A stretch of 5,252 bases of DNA from Bacteroidetes bacterium QH_1_64_81 (GTDB lineage: Bacteria; Bacteroidota; Rhodothermia; Rhodothermales; Salinibacteraceae). The position numbers were made by a program, and so were the translations under genes. Below the pieces are notes generated by a model, which saw only the letters and a program-made list of their open reading frames with translations, searched no databases and was not told the origin of the DNA. The stretch lies in NCBI GenBank assembly GCA_003022655.1, contig PXSX01000113.1, positions 1-5,252 of the forward strand, written 5' to 3'. Positions 1 through 5,252 of this stretch are shown piece by piece (position 1 is the stretch's first letter; the number at the start of each line of letters is the position of its first letter).

Positions 1-2423
1 GCCGACATGTACCGGTTGAACCGGAAGATCTGCGGTGGGGTGGCCTGCTCGCGCACCGTCACGAGGTTGTCGAGGGGCACCGTCTCGCCGCTGGACGACC
101 GGACGTAAAGGCTCGTCAGGTCGAGGGGATTGTTGCGATCCTCTTCGTCCACCGACGCGATGATCTCCCGCTGCTCCCCGTCCCGTACGAAGAAGCCCAC
201 CCGCTGCTCCGCCAGGGCCAACTGCAGGGTCTGGGCCACGTCGAGGGGCGAGACGCCGATGTTGTTGGCCTTCGCGCGGTCGATCTCCACCTGCAGCTCC
301 GGCTTGTTGAACTTCAGGTTCACGTCCACGAACGCCAATTCCTCCTGCTGGCGCGCCGCCTTCAGGAAGTCCGGGAGCGTCTCCCGCAGATTGTCGACGC
401 TCGATGTCTGCAACACGTATTGGACCGGGAGGCCCCGACTGAATCCGACCGAGATGGTGGGCTCCTGCGAGACGTAGGTGCGGGCGCCCCCTAGCTGGCT
501 CAGGGCCGATTGTAGGCTGTCGGCGTACGCCATCTGCGAGACATCCCGCTCCGACGGCGGCACGAGGCGCGTAAACATGAACGCCGAGTTGATGGAGGAC
601 GAGGCCCCGAAGCCCGGCGACGTGACCGAGATCACCGACTTGCGGTGCTCTTTAGGGATGTTTTCCCTCACCGCCCCGTACATCTTGTCGACGTACTGAT
701 CCATATACTCGTAGGTGGCCCCCTCCCGGCCCGTCGCAAACATGCGGAGGAGGCTCCGGTCCTCCAGCGGGGCCAGCTTCTGCGGCAGCGTAACGTAGAA
801 TGTGGCGATGAGCGCGGCACATCCCGCCATGATGATGAACGCTGCCCATCGGTACTCCATGAAGGACTGCAGGGAGCGGCGGTACGCGTCGGTGAGCGCC
901 TCGAAGAAGGGCTCGGTCTTGCGGTAGATCCAGGGCTTCTCCTCCCGCTGCTTCAGGAGGCGCGTGGACAGCATGGGCGTGAGCGTGAGCGCCACGAACG
1001 ACGAGAAGGCCACCGCTCCGGCGATGACGAGGCCGAACTCTTTGAAGAGCTGCCCTGTGAGCCCGCCCATGAAGATGATGGGCGCGAAGATGATGATCAG
1101 CGACACGGAGGTGGCCACCACGGCAAAGAAGATCTCGCGGGTCCCCTCCAGTCCCGCCGTAATGGTGTCTTTCCCCTCCTCGATTTTGGCGTAGATATTC
1201 TCCAGCACCACGATGGCGTCGTCCACCACGAGGCCAATGGCCAGCACCAGGGCCAGGAGCGTGAGCACGTTGATCGAGAAGCCCATCGCGTACATCACGA
1301 AGAAGGCCCCAATCAGGGCAATGGGCACCACGATGAGCGGAATGATCGTGGAGCGCCAGTCGCGCAGAAAGAGGAAAATGACGAGCACCACGAGGAGGAA
1401 CGCAATGAAGATGGTCTGCTGCACCTCGTCGATGCTGTCGCGGATCGGCTCGGTATTGTCGAAGCCGATGCCGAGCTCTAGGTCGCTGGGCAGGTCCGCC
1501 TCGATGCGGTCGACGCGCCGGTAGAACTCGTCGACGATGTCGATGTAGTTCGCCCCGGGGAGCGGGCGCAGAACGACCCCCACCATCGGCGTGCCGTCAC
1601 GCTGCAGGAGGGTGCGCTGGTTCCGGGGGGCAATCTCGGCCGTCCCTACGTCCCTCAGCCGCACCGTCTGGCCGTCGGGGCTCTGCTTGAGGATCAGCGA
1701 CCGGAAGTCCTCGACGGCCTCAAGCCGACTTTTCGTCCGCACCGTGAGCTCGATCGTCTCGCCCTCGATGCGCCCCGAGGGCAGCTCTACGTTCGAGCGA
1801 TCCAGGGCCTGCCGCACGTCGAGCGGCGTGAGATCGTAGGCGGCCAGCTGCTGCGGATCGAGCTGGAGCCGCATCGAATACGTCTTCTCGCCCCAGATGT
1901 CCACCCGGCTCACCCCTTCGATCGTCTGGAGCCGTTCCTTGAAGCGCTTGTCCGCGATCTCCGTCAGCTCCATCAGGCCGCGCGTGTCCGACTTGATGTT
2001 GAGGAAGACAATCGGCGGCGCGCTGGCGTCGGATTTCGACACGCTGGGCGGCTCGGCGTCGGGGGGGAGCTGTCGTTGGGCGCGGCTCACCCGATCGCGC
2101 ACGTCGTTAGCGGCCCGCTCGAGGTCCGCCCCGAGGTCAAACTTCACCGTCACGGTCGACCGCCCCTGGCGGCTTACGGACTCGATGGTGCGAATGCCGT
2201 CGATGCCGTTGATCTGCTCCTCCAGCGGCTCGGTGATCTGCGAGTCGATCACGTCGGCGTTCGCCCCGCGGTAGGAGGTGGTGACGCTGATGACTGGGGG
2301 GTCGACCGCCGGGTACTCGCGCACGCCCAGGAAGTAGAAGCCCACCGCCCCGAAAATCATGATGAGCAACGCAAACACCGTCGCCAGGACGGGCCGCCGG
2401 ATGCTGAGGGAGTACAGGCTCAT
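1..2423 (-). CDS. RND-family efflux transporter (AcrB/MexB type), N-terminal 807 residues
   Basis: Inner-membrane pump subunit of a tripartite efflux system, expected to use the proton gradient to export drugs or other small molecules. The start is the ATG at 2423, giving MSLYSLSIRRPVLATVFALL, a typical RND N-terminus whose first membrane helix covers about residues 10-32. The periplasmic porter domain follows, with EYPAVDPPVISVTTSYRGAN near 36 and GVSRVDIWGE further on. Helices 2-6 include FLFLRDWR (Trp356) and the TM4 motif AIGLVVDDAIVVLENIY. Asp401 and Asp402 there correspond to the proton-relay pair Asp407/Asp408 of AcrB. FMGGLTGQLFKEFG and ALTLTPMLSTRLL match the following helices. The frame stays open to position 3, ending in FRFNRYMS. 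Family members run to about 1,030-1,050 residues, so roughly the last quarter, including the TM10 lysine, is outside the window. It lies 164 bases downstream of the adaptor gene on the same strand. I see no frameshift. The substrate cannot be read from the sequence; assignment to the HAE1 subfamily is inferred from the Asp pair. Confidence 0.97.
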   Translation of the reverse strand, partial: MSLYSLSIRRPVLATVFALLIMIFGAVGFYFLGVREYPAVDPPVISVTTSYRGANADVIDSQITEPLEEQINGIDGIRTIESVSRQGRSTVTVKFDLGADLERAANDVRDRVSRAQRQLPPDAEPPSVSKSDASAPPIVFLNIKSDTRGLMELTEIADKRFKERLQTIEGVSRVDIWGEKTYSMRLQLDPQQLAAYDLTPLDVRQALDRSNVELPSGRIEGETIELTVRTKSRLEAVEDFRSLILKQSPDGQTVRLRDVGTAEIAPRNQRTLLQRDGTPMVGVVLRPLPGANYIDIVDEFYRRVDRIEADLPSDLELGIGFDNTEPIRDSIDEVQQTIFIAFLLVVLVIFLFLRDWRSTIIPLIVVPIALIGAFFVMYAMGFSINVLTLLALVLAIGLVVDDAIVVLENIYAKIEEGKDTITAGLEGTREIFFAVVATSVSLIIIFAPIIFMGGLTGQLFKEFGLVIAGAVAFSSFVALTLTPMLSTRLLKQREEKPWIYRKTEPFFEALTDAYRRSLQSFMEYRWAAFIIMAGCAALIATFYVTLPQKLAPLEDRSLLRMFATGREGATYEYMDQYVDKMYGAVRENIPKEHRKSVISVTSPGFGASSSINSAFMFTRLVPPSERDVSQMAYADSLQSALSQLGGARTYVSQEPTISVGFSRGLPVQYVLQTSSVDNLRETLPDFLKAARQQEELAFVDVNLKFNKPELQVEIDRAKANNIGVSPLDVAQTLQLALAEQRVGFFVRDGEQREIIASVDEEDRNNPLDLTSLYVRSSSGETVPLDNLVTVREQATPPQIFRFNRYMS

Positions 2424-2439
2424 TTCCGTTTCTGCGTGT

Positions 2440-2464
2440 GGGCGTTTGGGCGTGGGGGCGGGGG
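2440..2464 (+). other. G-run tract with potential to form a G-quadruplex
   Basis: The plus strand has four G runs in 25 bases: GGG at 2440-2442, GGG at 2448-2450, GGGGG at 2454-2458 and GGGGG at 2460-2464, with loops of 5, 3 and 1 bases. This satisfies the usual G3+ N1-7 pattern. The tract lies 17-41 bases upstream of the transporter start codon, on the template strand, so the mRNA itself is C-rich here. Whether a structure forms in the cell is unknown. Confidence 0.4.
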
Positions 2465-2466
2465 AG

Positions 2467-2548
2467 CGTGATTCGTGATGCGTAAAGCGTGATTAGTGAG
2501 AGGTCGGCCCCCTTCACGCATCACGTTTCACGCACCACGCACGGTGCG
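2467..2548. repeat. Two facing arrays of a degenerate 7-base repeat forming an imperfect inverted repeat
   Basis: From 2467 the plus strand reads as consecutive heptads: CGTGATT, CGTGATG, CGTAAAG, CGTGATT, then AGTGAGA. From 2513 the same unit appears on the opposite strand as TTCACGC, ATCACGT, TTCACGC, ACCACGC. Aligning the reverse complement of 2474-2500 with 2513-2539 gives 21 identities in 27 columns by my count. A further CACG match follows after a 3-base gap. The arms would fold into a long imperfect hairpin with a loop near 2501-2512. A nested stem, CGCACC (2531-2536) with GGTGCG (2543-2548), sits at the far end. The element fills most of the spacer between the adaptor and transporter genes. 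There is no transposase and no obvious target-site duplication. It may be a dispersed non-coding repeat, an mRNA stability or processing element, or simple-sequence expansion. Confidence 0.65.
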
Positions 2549-2587
2549 GAGGGCAGATGCCTCAGCGGGCTCCGATCCGGACAATTT

Positions 2588-3703
2588 TCACTCAAGGGTT
2601 TTAATCTGAACGGGCAGGCCGGCCCGCAGGTCTTGGATGCCAGAGGTGATGACGGTGTCGCCCAAAGCGAGCCCGTCGGTCACCTGCACGGTCGAGTCGG
2701 TGCGGACGCCGAGCGTGATGTTGCGGGGCTGGGCGGTTCCGTTGTCGGTCACGAACACGCGCTGGCCGTCGAGGGTGGGCACCACCGCAAAGGAGGGCAC
2801 GACGATGGCGCTGTCCACCGTCCCCAAGGTCACGGTCACGTCGGCGAACATGCCGGGCCGGAGCGTGCCGTCGGGGTTCAGGGCGCGGGCGCGGAGCGGA
2901 AGAGTTCGGGTCTCGGGGTCCACGCTCGCATTGCTGGCGTACACTTGCCCGCTCGTCGTGCGGTCCAGGCCGCGAACGCGAAACGAGATCGATTGTCCCG
3001 GTTGCACCTGCGAGGCGTACTGTTCGGAGACCGAGAAATTGACCTTGATGGGATCGATCCGTTGCAGGGTCGTGATGGTCGTCTGGGGGGAAATGTAGCC
3101 CCCTTCGCTGACCTCCCGCAGCCCGACGACCCCGCCAAACGGCGCGCGAATCTTTGTCTTCTCGATGCGGGCCTCCATGAGCTTCAGTTCGGCCTCCAAT
3201 ACCTCCACCTCGTTCACCGTGGTGTCGTATTCCTCCCGGCTCACGCCGCCCTCCTTCAGCAGTCGCTTCTGGCGCTCGGCGCGGTCACGGGCCAGCTGAA
3301 GATTGTGCTCCAGCCGCTGCTTCTCGGCCTGCAGCTCCGCGTCGTTGATCTGAACCAGCACGTCGCCCTCCTGCACCCGGGTGCCTTCCTCAAATCGAAT
3401 GTCGGTGATCTTGCCCGAGGCCTGGCTGGTGAGCTCCACCGACTCGTCGGCCCGCAGCGTGCCGGTCGTGCGGATCTGTTCGGTGACGGTGCCGGGCCGG
3501 AGCACCGTTGCGTCGACGCGCGTCGGGGCGTTGCTCGACCCGTCCCCTCCCCCGGAGGAGTCAGAGCCGCTGATCTTGGGGAGGGCCAGCCCGACGAGCA
3601 CAAGCACTGCGATCCCAAGTCCGACGAGTCGCTTCGAGGTGGCGGACCAGCCTGCCTCGGGCCGAGACTGCGCCTCCTCAGATGGGGAATGAGAATCGCT
3701 CAT
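2588..3703 (-). CDS. Efflux RND transporter periplasmic adaptor (membrane fusion protein, HlyD/AcrA family)
   Basis: This 371-residue protein bridges an RND pump and an outer-membrane channel in the periplasm. A short polar N-terminus is followed by one membrane helix at about 25-42 (VGLGIAVLVLVGLALP) and a Gly/Ser-rich linker at 45-58. There is no lipobox, so it is probably anchored by the helix rather than by lipid. The two half-lipoyl segments are near 88-120 (SGKITDIRFEEGTRVQEGDV) and 184-215 (KIRAPFGGVVGLREVSEGGY). Between them lies a Glu/Lys/Arg-rich alpha-hairpin at about 121-182 that turns near GGV (152-154). The beta-barrel spans about 216-295 (IDPIKVNFSVSE, LRPGMFADVTV), and the membrane-proximal domain extends to the C-terminus. 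The length is normal for the family. The start at 3703 gives MSDSHSPSE; only a weak GAAAGTGG stretch precedes it, not a clear ribosome-binding site. It lies upstream of the transporter gene on the same strand and is presumably co-transcribed with it. Confidence 0.96.
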   Translation of the reverse strand: MSDSHSPSEEAQSRPEAGWSATSKRLVGLGIAVLVLVGLALPKISGSDSSGGGDGSSNAPTRVDATVLRPGTVTEQIRTTGTLRADESVELTSQASGKITDIRFEEGTRVQEGDVLVQINDAELQAEKQRLEHNLQLARDRAERQKRLLKEGGVSREEYDTTVNEVEVLEAELKLMEARIEKTKIRAPFGGVVGLREVSEGGYISPQTTITTLQRIDPIKVNFSVSEQYASQVQPGQSISFRVRGLDRTTSGQVYASNASVDPETRTLPLRARALNPDGTLRPGMFADVTVTLGTVDSAIVVPSFAVVPTLDGQRVFVTDNGTAQPRNITLGVRTDSTVQVTDGLALGDTVITSGIQDLRAGLPVQIKTLE

Positions 3704-3986
3704 CGGAAACCACTTTCAATCAAACGTTTCGAGTCCCCTTCTCCGCCTGTGATGTGCGCGACGCGCCTCTTCAGTTCCTTCCGTTCTACATCGTTACGAT
3801 CGGGGAACAGGCTCAGGCAGTGTTGCCCCAGCGCTGCTTCCGCCGTTGAGGGCAACCGAACACCTTTGTCTCCGTTTTGCACAGCGCCCGTTCCATGCGC
3901 GGAGCGGCGTCAGGATTCACGCCGTGCCACGAAATGCACCTTGGCAGTGTGGCTCGCACGACGAGCCGTCATCGCCTGTGTGGGCT
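3704..3986. other. Spacer between the deaminase and adaptor genes, with two small hairpins and one doubtful short frame
   Basis: Both flanking genes read on the minus strand, so this 283-base stretch should hold the 3' end of the deaminase transcript and the promoter of the efflux operon. Two hairpins are visible. CGGCGT (3905-3910) pairs with ACGCCG (3919-3924) around an 8-base loop, and GGCTCG (3951-3956) pairs with CGAGCC (3962-3967) around a 5-base loop. Neither is followed by a T-run on either strand, so I do not call them intrinsic terminators. A minus-strand frame of 60 codons starts at a GTG (3882). Its TGA (3702-3700) overlaps the adaptor ATG (3703-3701) as ATGA. Its product has no recognisable motif. 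I see no convincing -10/-35 pair and no regulator gene. Confidence 0.5.
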
Positions 3987-4469
3987 CTATTGCCCCCCCT
4001 CCTCAAACACAGCCGCGGCCTCGTCCTCGAGCACCGGCCCGACGACCGCCACCGCGTGGTTGCCCCGATCGAGCACCTCGCGGCACGACAGGGAGAGCTG
4101 CCGCCCAGCGTCGCCCTTCATCTCATAGAGCCGCTCGGCCCGAAGCCCGAACACGACGCGCCCGATGCGGGCCCAAAAGATGGCCCCGGCGCACATGGCG
4201 CACGGCTCGGTGCTGGCATAGAGCGCTGCGCCGCGCAGGGTCTCGTCGCCGTACCGTTGCGTGGCGACGCGGACAAGGTTCGTTTCGGCGTGGCCGGTAC
4301 AGTCGTCCGTCTCGGCCTCCGTGTTGGCCGCTCGCTCCATTACCGCCCCGTCCGGCCCGACCAGCACGGCGCCGAAGGGTGGGTTGCCTGCTTCCTGGGC
4401 CGCGGCCGCCTCTTGAATGGCGGCCCGGATGAAAGGCTCATGGTCGTGAGCATCAGCGGGAGTCGACAT
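3987..4469 (-). CDS. Nucleoside/nucleobase deaminase of the zinc-dependent cytidine deaminase-like fold
   Basis: This 160-residue hydrolytic deaminase has the two signature motifs of the CMP/dCMP deaminase zinc-binding family. The first is HAE at His60-Glu62: His60 is a zinc ligand and Glu62 the proton shuttle. The second is PCAMC at Pro89-Cys93, where Cys90 and Cys93 are zinc ligands, followed by AGAIFWARIGRVVFG. The N-terminal NPPFGAVLV near 29-37 is the usual substrate-loop strand. The PCxMC...AIxWA pattern is shared by guanine deaminases (GuaD), cytosine/adenosine deaminases and TadA. The substrate is therefore unresolved, though the short single-domain form suggests a free base or nucleoside rather than tRNA. 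The start at 4469 (MSTPADAHDHEPF) is chosen because the family homology begins there. The frame continues upstream to 5060 only as antisense to the cysteine synthase. The protein is acidic, with about 25 Asp+Glu against 13 Lys+Arg by my count. No strong Shine-Dalgarno sequence precedes it. Confidence 0.92.
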   Translation of the reverse strand: MSTPADAHDHEPFIRAAIQEAAAAQEAGNPPFGAVLVGPDGAVMERAANTEAETDDCTGHAETNLVRVATQRYGDETLRGAALYASTEPCAMCAGAIFWARIGRVVFGLRAERLYEMKGDAGRQLSLSCREVLDRGNHAVAVVGPVLEDEAAAVFEEGGQ

Positions 4470-4765
4470 GACCGAGGGACAGGAACATGAGACGACTAGC
4501 ACACCGGAAATTGAAAACCGAACCGACCGTTCCAGCGGGTCTCCTCGCCGGGGCAATGTCTCTTCAAGAATGTGACGATGACGAGGGGCTCGACCTGGCC
4601 GCCGGAACGTTCTCCGACATACACATGTAGCAGCCACAGATTCAAAGAGAGCATCCCGCCGTCTCAAAGATCGACATGCGGACGTTTGTCTCACCCATTG
4701 CGGCCTGGACGACCACAGCCCCGGCTGCCGTTCGGAGCTGTTGTCGGTGTTGTCTGGTTGCCCTA
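4470..4765. other. Proximal part of the divergent spacer, no gene recognised
   Basis: This stretch lies between the divergent deaminase (minus) and cysteine synthase (plus) starts, so it should contain both promoters and part of the cysteine synthase 5' leader. I see no RNA gene and no repeat. The only symmetric site noted is the 8-base palindrome GAACGTTC at 4605-4612. A plus-strand frame at 4572-4766 (64 codons) and minus-strand frames through the region give low-complexity Arg/Pro/Ser-rich products without motifs, and I regard them as chance frames. Promoter-like hexamers can be found but none is convincing. Confidence 0.45.
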
Positions 4766-4881
4766 GAGAGGCTGCGTCTGGTCGGTACCCCGCCTCCCGC
4801 CCGTGGCGGACGGTGATGTCCTCCGACATTCTGCTGACCCCTGTGGCCTCTCCGGTGCGTCCGCGAGAGGCTTTTTCTTTT
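4766..4881 (+). promoter_or_regulatory. Putative transcription attenuator/riboswitch-like leader of the cysteine synthase gene
   Basis: The segment GAGAGGC at 4766-4772 is an exact copy of the 3' arm of the terminator at 4865-4871, so it can compete for the 5' arm GCCTCTC at 4846-4852. Read as RNA, 4766-4776 pairs with 4842-4852 over 11 consecutive positions, three of them G-U. This would be an antiterminator stem. Between the two arms, CCGCC (4790-4794) can pair with GGCGG (4805-4809), enclosed by GTCGG (4781-4785) with CCGAC (4823-4827). Mutually exclusive terminator and antiterminator pairings before a biosynthetic gene are the hallmark of leader-controlled transcription. I could not match the region to any riboswitch consensus I know, so the ligand or effector is unknown. 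The pairings are visible in the sequence; the regulatory role is inferred. Confidence 0.45.
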
Positions 4882-4905
4882 GGCCACTCGGTTGTTTTGC
4901 GATGA
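4816..4905 (+). CDS. Possible 29-residue leader peptide overlapping the cysteine synthase start
   Basis: An ATG at 4816 opens a 29-codon frame (starting MSSDILLTPVASPVRPREAF) whose TGA at 4903-4905 overlaps the cysteine synthase ATG at 4902-4904 as ATGA, an arrangement that allows translational coupling. The frame runs through the whole terminator hairpin, so a translating ribosome would prevent the hairpin from forming. It contains no Cys or Met codon run of the kind seen in classical amino-acid attenuators. It has no recognisable Shine-Dalgarno sequence, and the same frame is open further upstream. It may be chance; I keep it because of its position. Confidence 0.2.
   Translation: MSSDILLTPVASPVRPREAFSFGHSVVLR
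4846..4881 (+). terminator. Intrinsic terminator just upstream of the cysteine synthase gene
   Basis: GCCTCTC (4846-4852) pairs perfectly with GAGAGGC (4865-4871). Inside it CGG (4853-4855) pairs with CCG (4861-4863) around the loop TGCGT, leaving C4864 unpaired. The hairpin is followed directly by TTTTTCTTTT (4872-4881). The T-run is on the plus strand only; the minus strand would have A residues, so the terminator acts on rightward transcription. It ends 20 bases before the ATG at 4902, so it either stops an upstream rightward transcript or acts conditionally in the gene's own leader. Confidence 0.75.
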
Positions 4906-5252
4906 GCACTGCCGTTCCCGCTGCGTCCCCGTCGTCGACCGCTGCCGTCCACACTGCGTCGGAGCTGGTCGACAACATCGGCCAGACGCCCCTCCTGCGG
5001 CTCGACCGCGTGGCCGCCGACCTGCCGGACACGGTGACCGTCTACGCCAAGGCCGAGCACCTGAATCCGGGCGGCTCGGTCAAGGACCGTCCGGCTCTGC
5101 GGATGATTGAGGACGGCCTCGACTCGGGGGCCTTCCGCCGCGACCAGACGCTGATCGACGCGACGAGCGGCAACACGGGCATCGCCTACGCGATGATCGG
5201 AGCGGCGAAGGGGCTCGACGTGACGCTCGCGCTCCCCGAGAACGCCTCCGCG
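4902..5252 (+). CDS. cysM: PLP-dependent cysteine synthase (CysM-like), N-terminal 117 residues
   Basis: This enzyme makes L-cysteine from an activated serine (O-acetylserine or O-phosphoserine) and a sulfur donor in the cytoplasm. After a low-complexity N-terminus (about 1-18), ELVDNIGQTPLLRL (21-34) is the standard fold-type II opening. NPGGSVKDRPA (55-65) carries the PLP Schiff-base lysine, Lys61, and TSGNTGIA (88-95) is the substrate/carboxylate loop. LPENAS (111-116) follows, at the window edge. KDRPA, RMIE and PEN-S recall the CysM branch, including the Mycobacterium O-phosphoserine enzyme as I remember it, more than classical CysK. The symbol rests on that and is provisional. The start at 4902 is the only reasonable one: the frame meets a TGA at 4836-4838 and has no other ATG or GTG in between. 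No Shine-Dalgarno sequence is evident. The gene is divergent from the deaminase and preceded by a terminator, suggesting leader-based control. About 180-230 residues are missing at the C-terminus. Confidence 0.93.
   Translation, partial: MSTAVPAASPSSTAAVHTASELVDNIGQTPLLRLDRVAADLPDTVTVYAKAEHLNPGGSVKDRPALRMIEDGLDSGAFRRDQTLIDATSGNTGIAYAMIGAAKGLDVTLALPENASA

Noticed and set aside
645..1481. A 278-codon plus-strand frame rich in His, Glu and Arg.
   Set aside because: It is antisense to the most conserved membrane-helix region of the RND pump; its composition is that of a frame shadow.
2489..4432. A 647-codon open frame on the plus strand across the adaptor gene and beyond.
   Set aside because: It is antisense to the well-supported adaptor protein, gives an Arg/Pro/Gly/His-rich product with no domain, and crosses the intergenic spacer. 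Long antisense frames are common in GC-rich DNA.
4572..4766. A 64-codon plus-strand frame in the divergent spacer.
   Set aside because: No motif, Ser/Pro/Arg-rich chance composition, and no ribosome-binding site; overlapped by equally plausible minus-strand frames.
4741..4769. TTGTCG, 17 bases, TAGAGA as a promoter for the cysteine synthase gene.
   Set aside because: Only 4 of 6 and 3 of 6 consensus matches in GC-rich DNA of a lineage that may use a different -10/-35 pattern; too weak to annotate.
4780..4795. A GGTACC-centred stretch resembling part of the T-box consensus (the GGNACC core).
   Set aside because: The flanking consensus bases do not match, the UGGN position reads CGGT, it is about 50 bases from the terminator arm instead of overlapping the antiterminator, and no specifier loop could be identified.
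4470..5060. An N-terminal extension of the deaminase to 357 residues.
   Set aside because: The extra 197 residues are the complement of the cysteine synthase gene and its leader, and deaminase homology begins at the Met at 4469.

Overview
The window is high-GC bacterial DNA carrying four protein genes, two of them cut by the window edges. I infer a halophilic, Salinibacter-like member of the Rhodothermota. The reasons are the GC-rich codons, an excess of Asp+Glu over Lys+Arg in the small deaminase, and the lack of a clear Shine-Dalgarno sequence before any of the starts. This is a compositional inference, not an identification.

Layout. Positions 1-2423 (minus) hold the N-terminal 807 residues of an RND-family inner-membrane efflux transporter of the AcrB/MexB type; its C-terminus lies beyond position 1. 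A 164-base gap (2424-2587) contains a G-run motif and two facing arrays of a degenerate 7-base repeat that together form an imperfect inverted repeat. Positions 2588-3703 (minus) encode the matching membrane-fusion (periplasmic adaptor) protein, transcribed first. The two form an efflux operon; no outer-membrane channel gene is visible. Positions 3704-3986 are a probable promoter-bearing spacer with two small hairpins and a doubtful 60-codon frame that overlaps the adaptor start. Positions 3987-4469 (minus) encode a 160-residue zinc-dependent nucleoside/nucleobase deaminase.

Positions 4470-4901 separate the deaminase from a divergent plus-strand gene. The distal part of this spacer holds a clear intrinsic terminator (4846-4881) ending only 20 bases before the start codon at 4902. 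An upstream copy of the terminator's 3' arm (4766-4772) can pair with the terminator's 5' arm, which is the architecture of a transcription attenuator or riboswitch expression platform. From 4902 to the window end is the N-terminal 117 residues of a PLP-dependent cysteine synthase with CysM-like signatures.

Functionally, the minus-strand pair acts in proton-driven export across the envelope, the deaminase in purine/pyrimidine salvage or base deamination, and the plus-strand gene in the last step of cysteine biosynthesis. The most interesting signal is the putative conditional terminator before the cysteine synthase; the second is the inverted heptad array inside the efflux operon.
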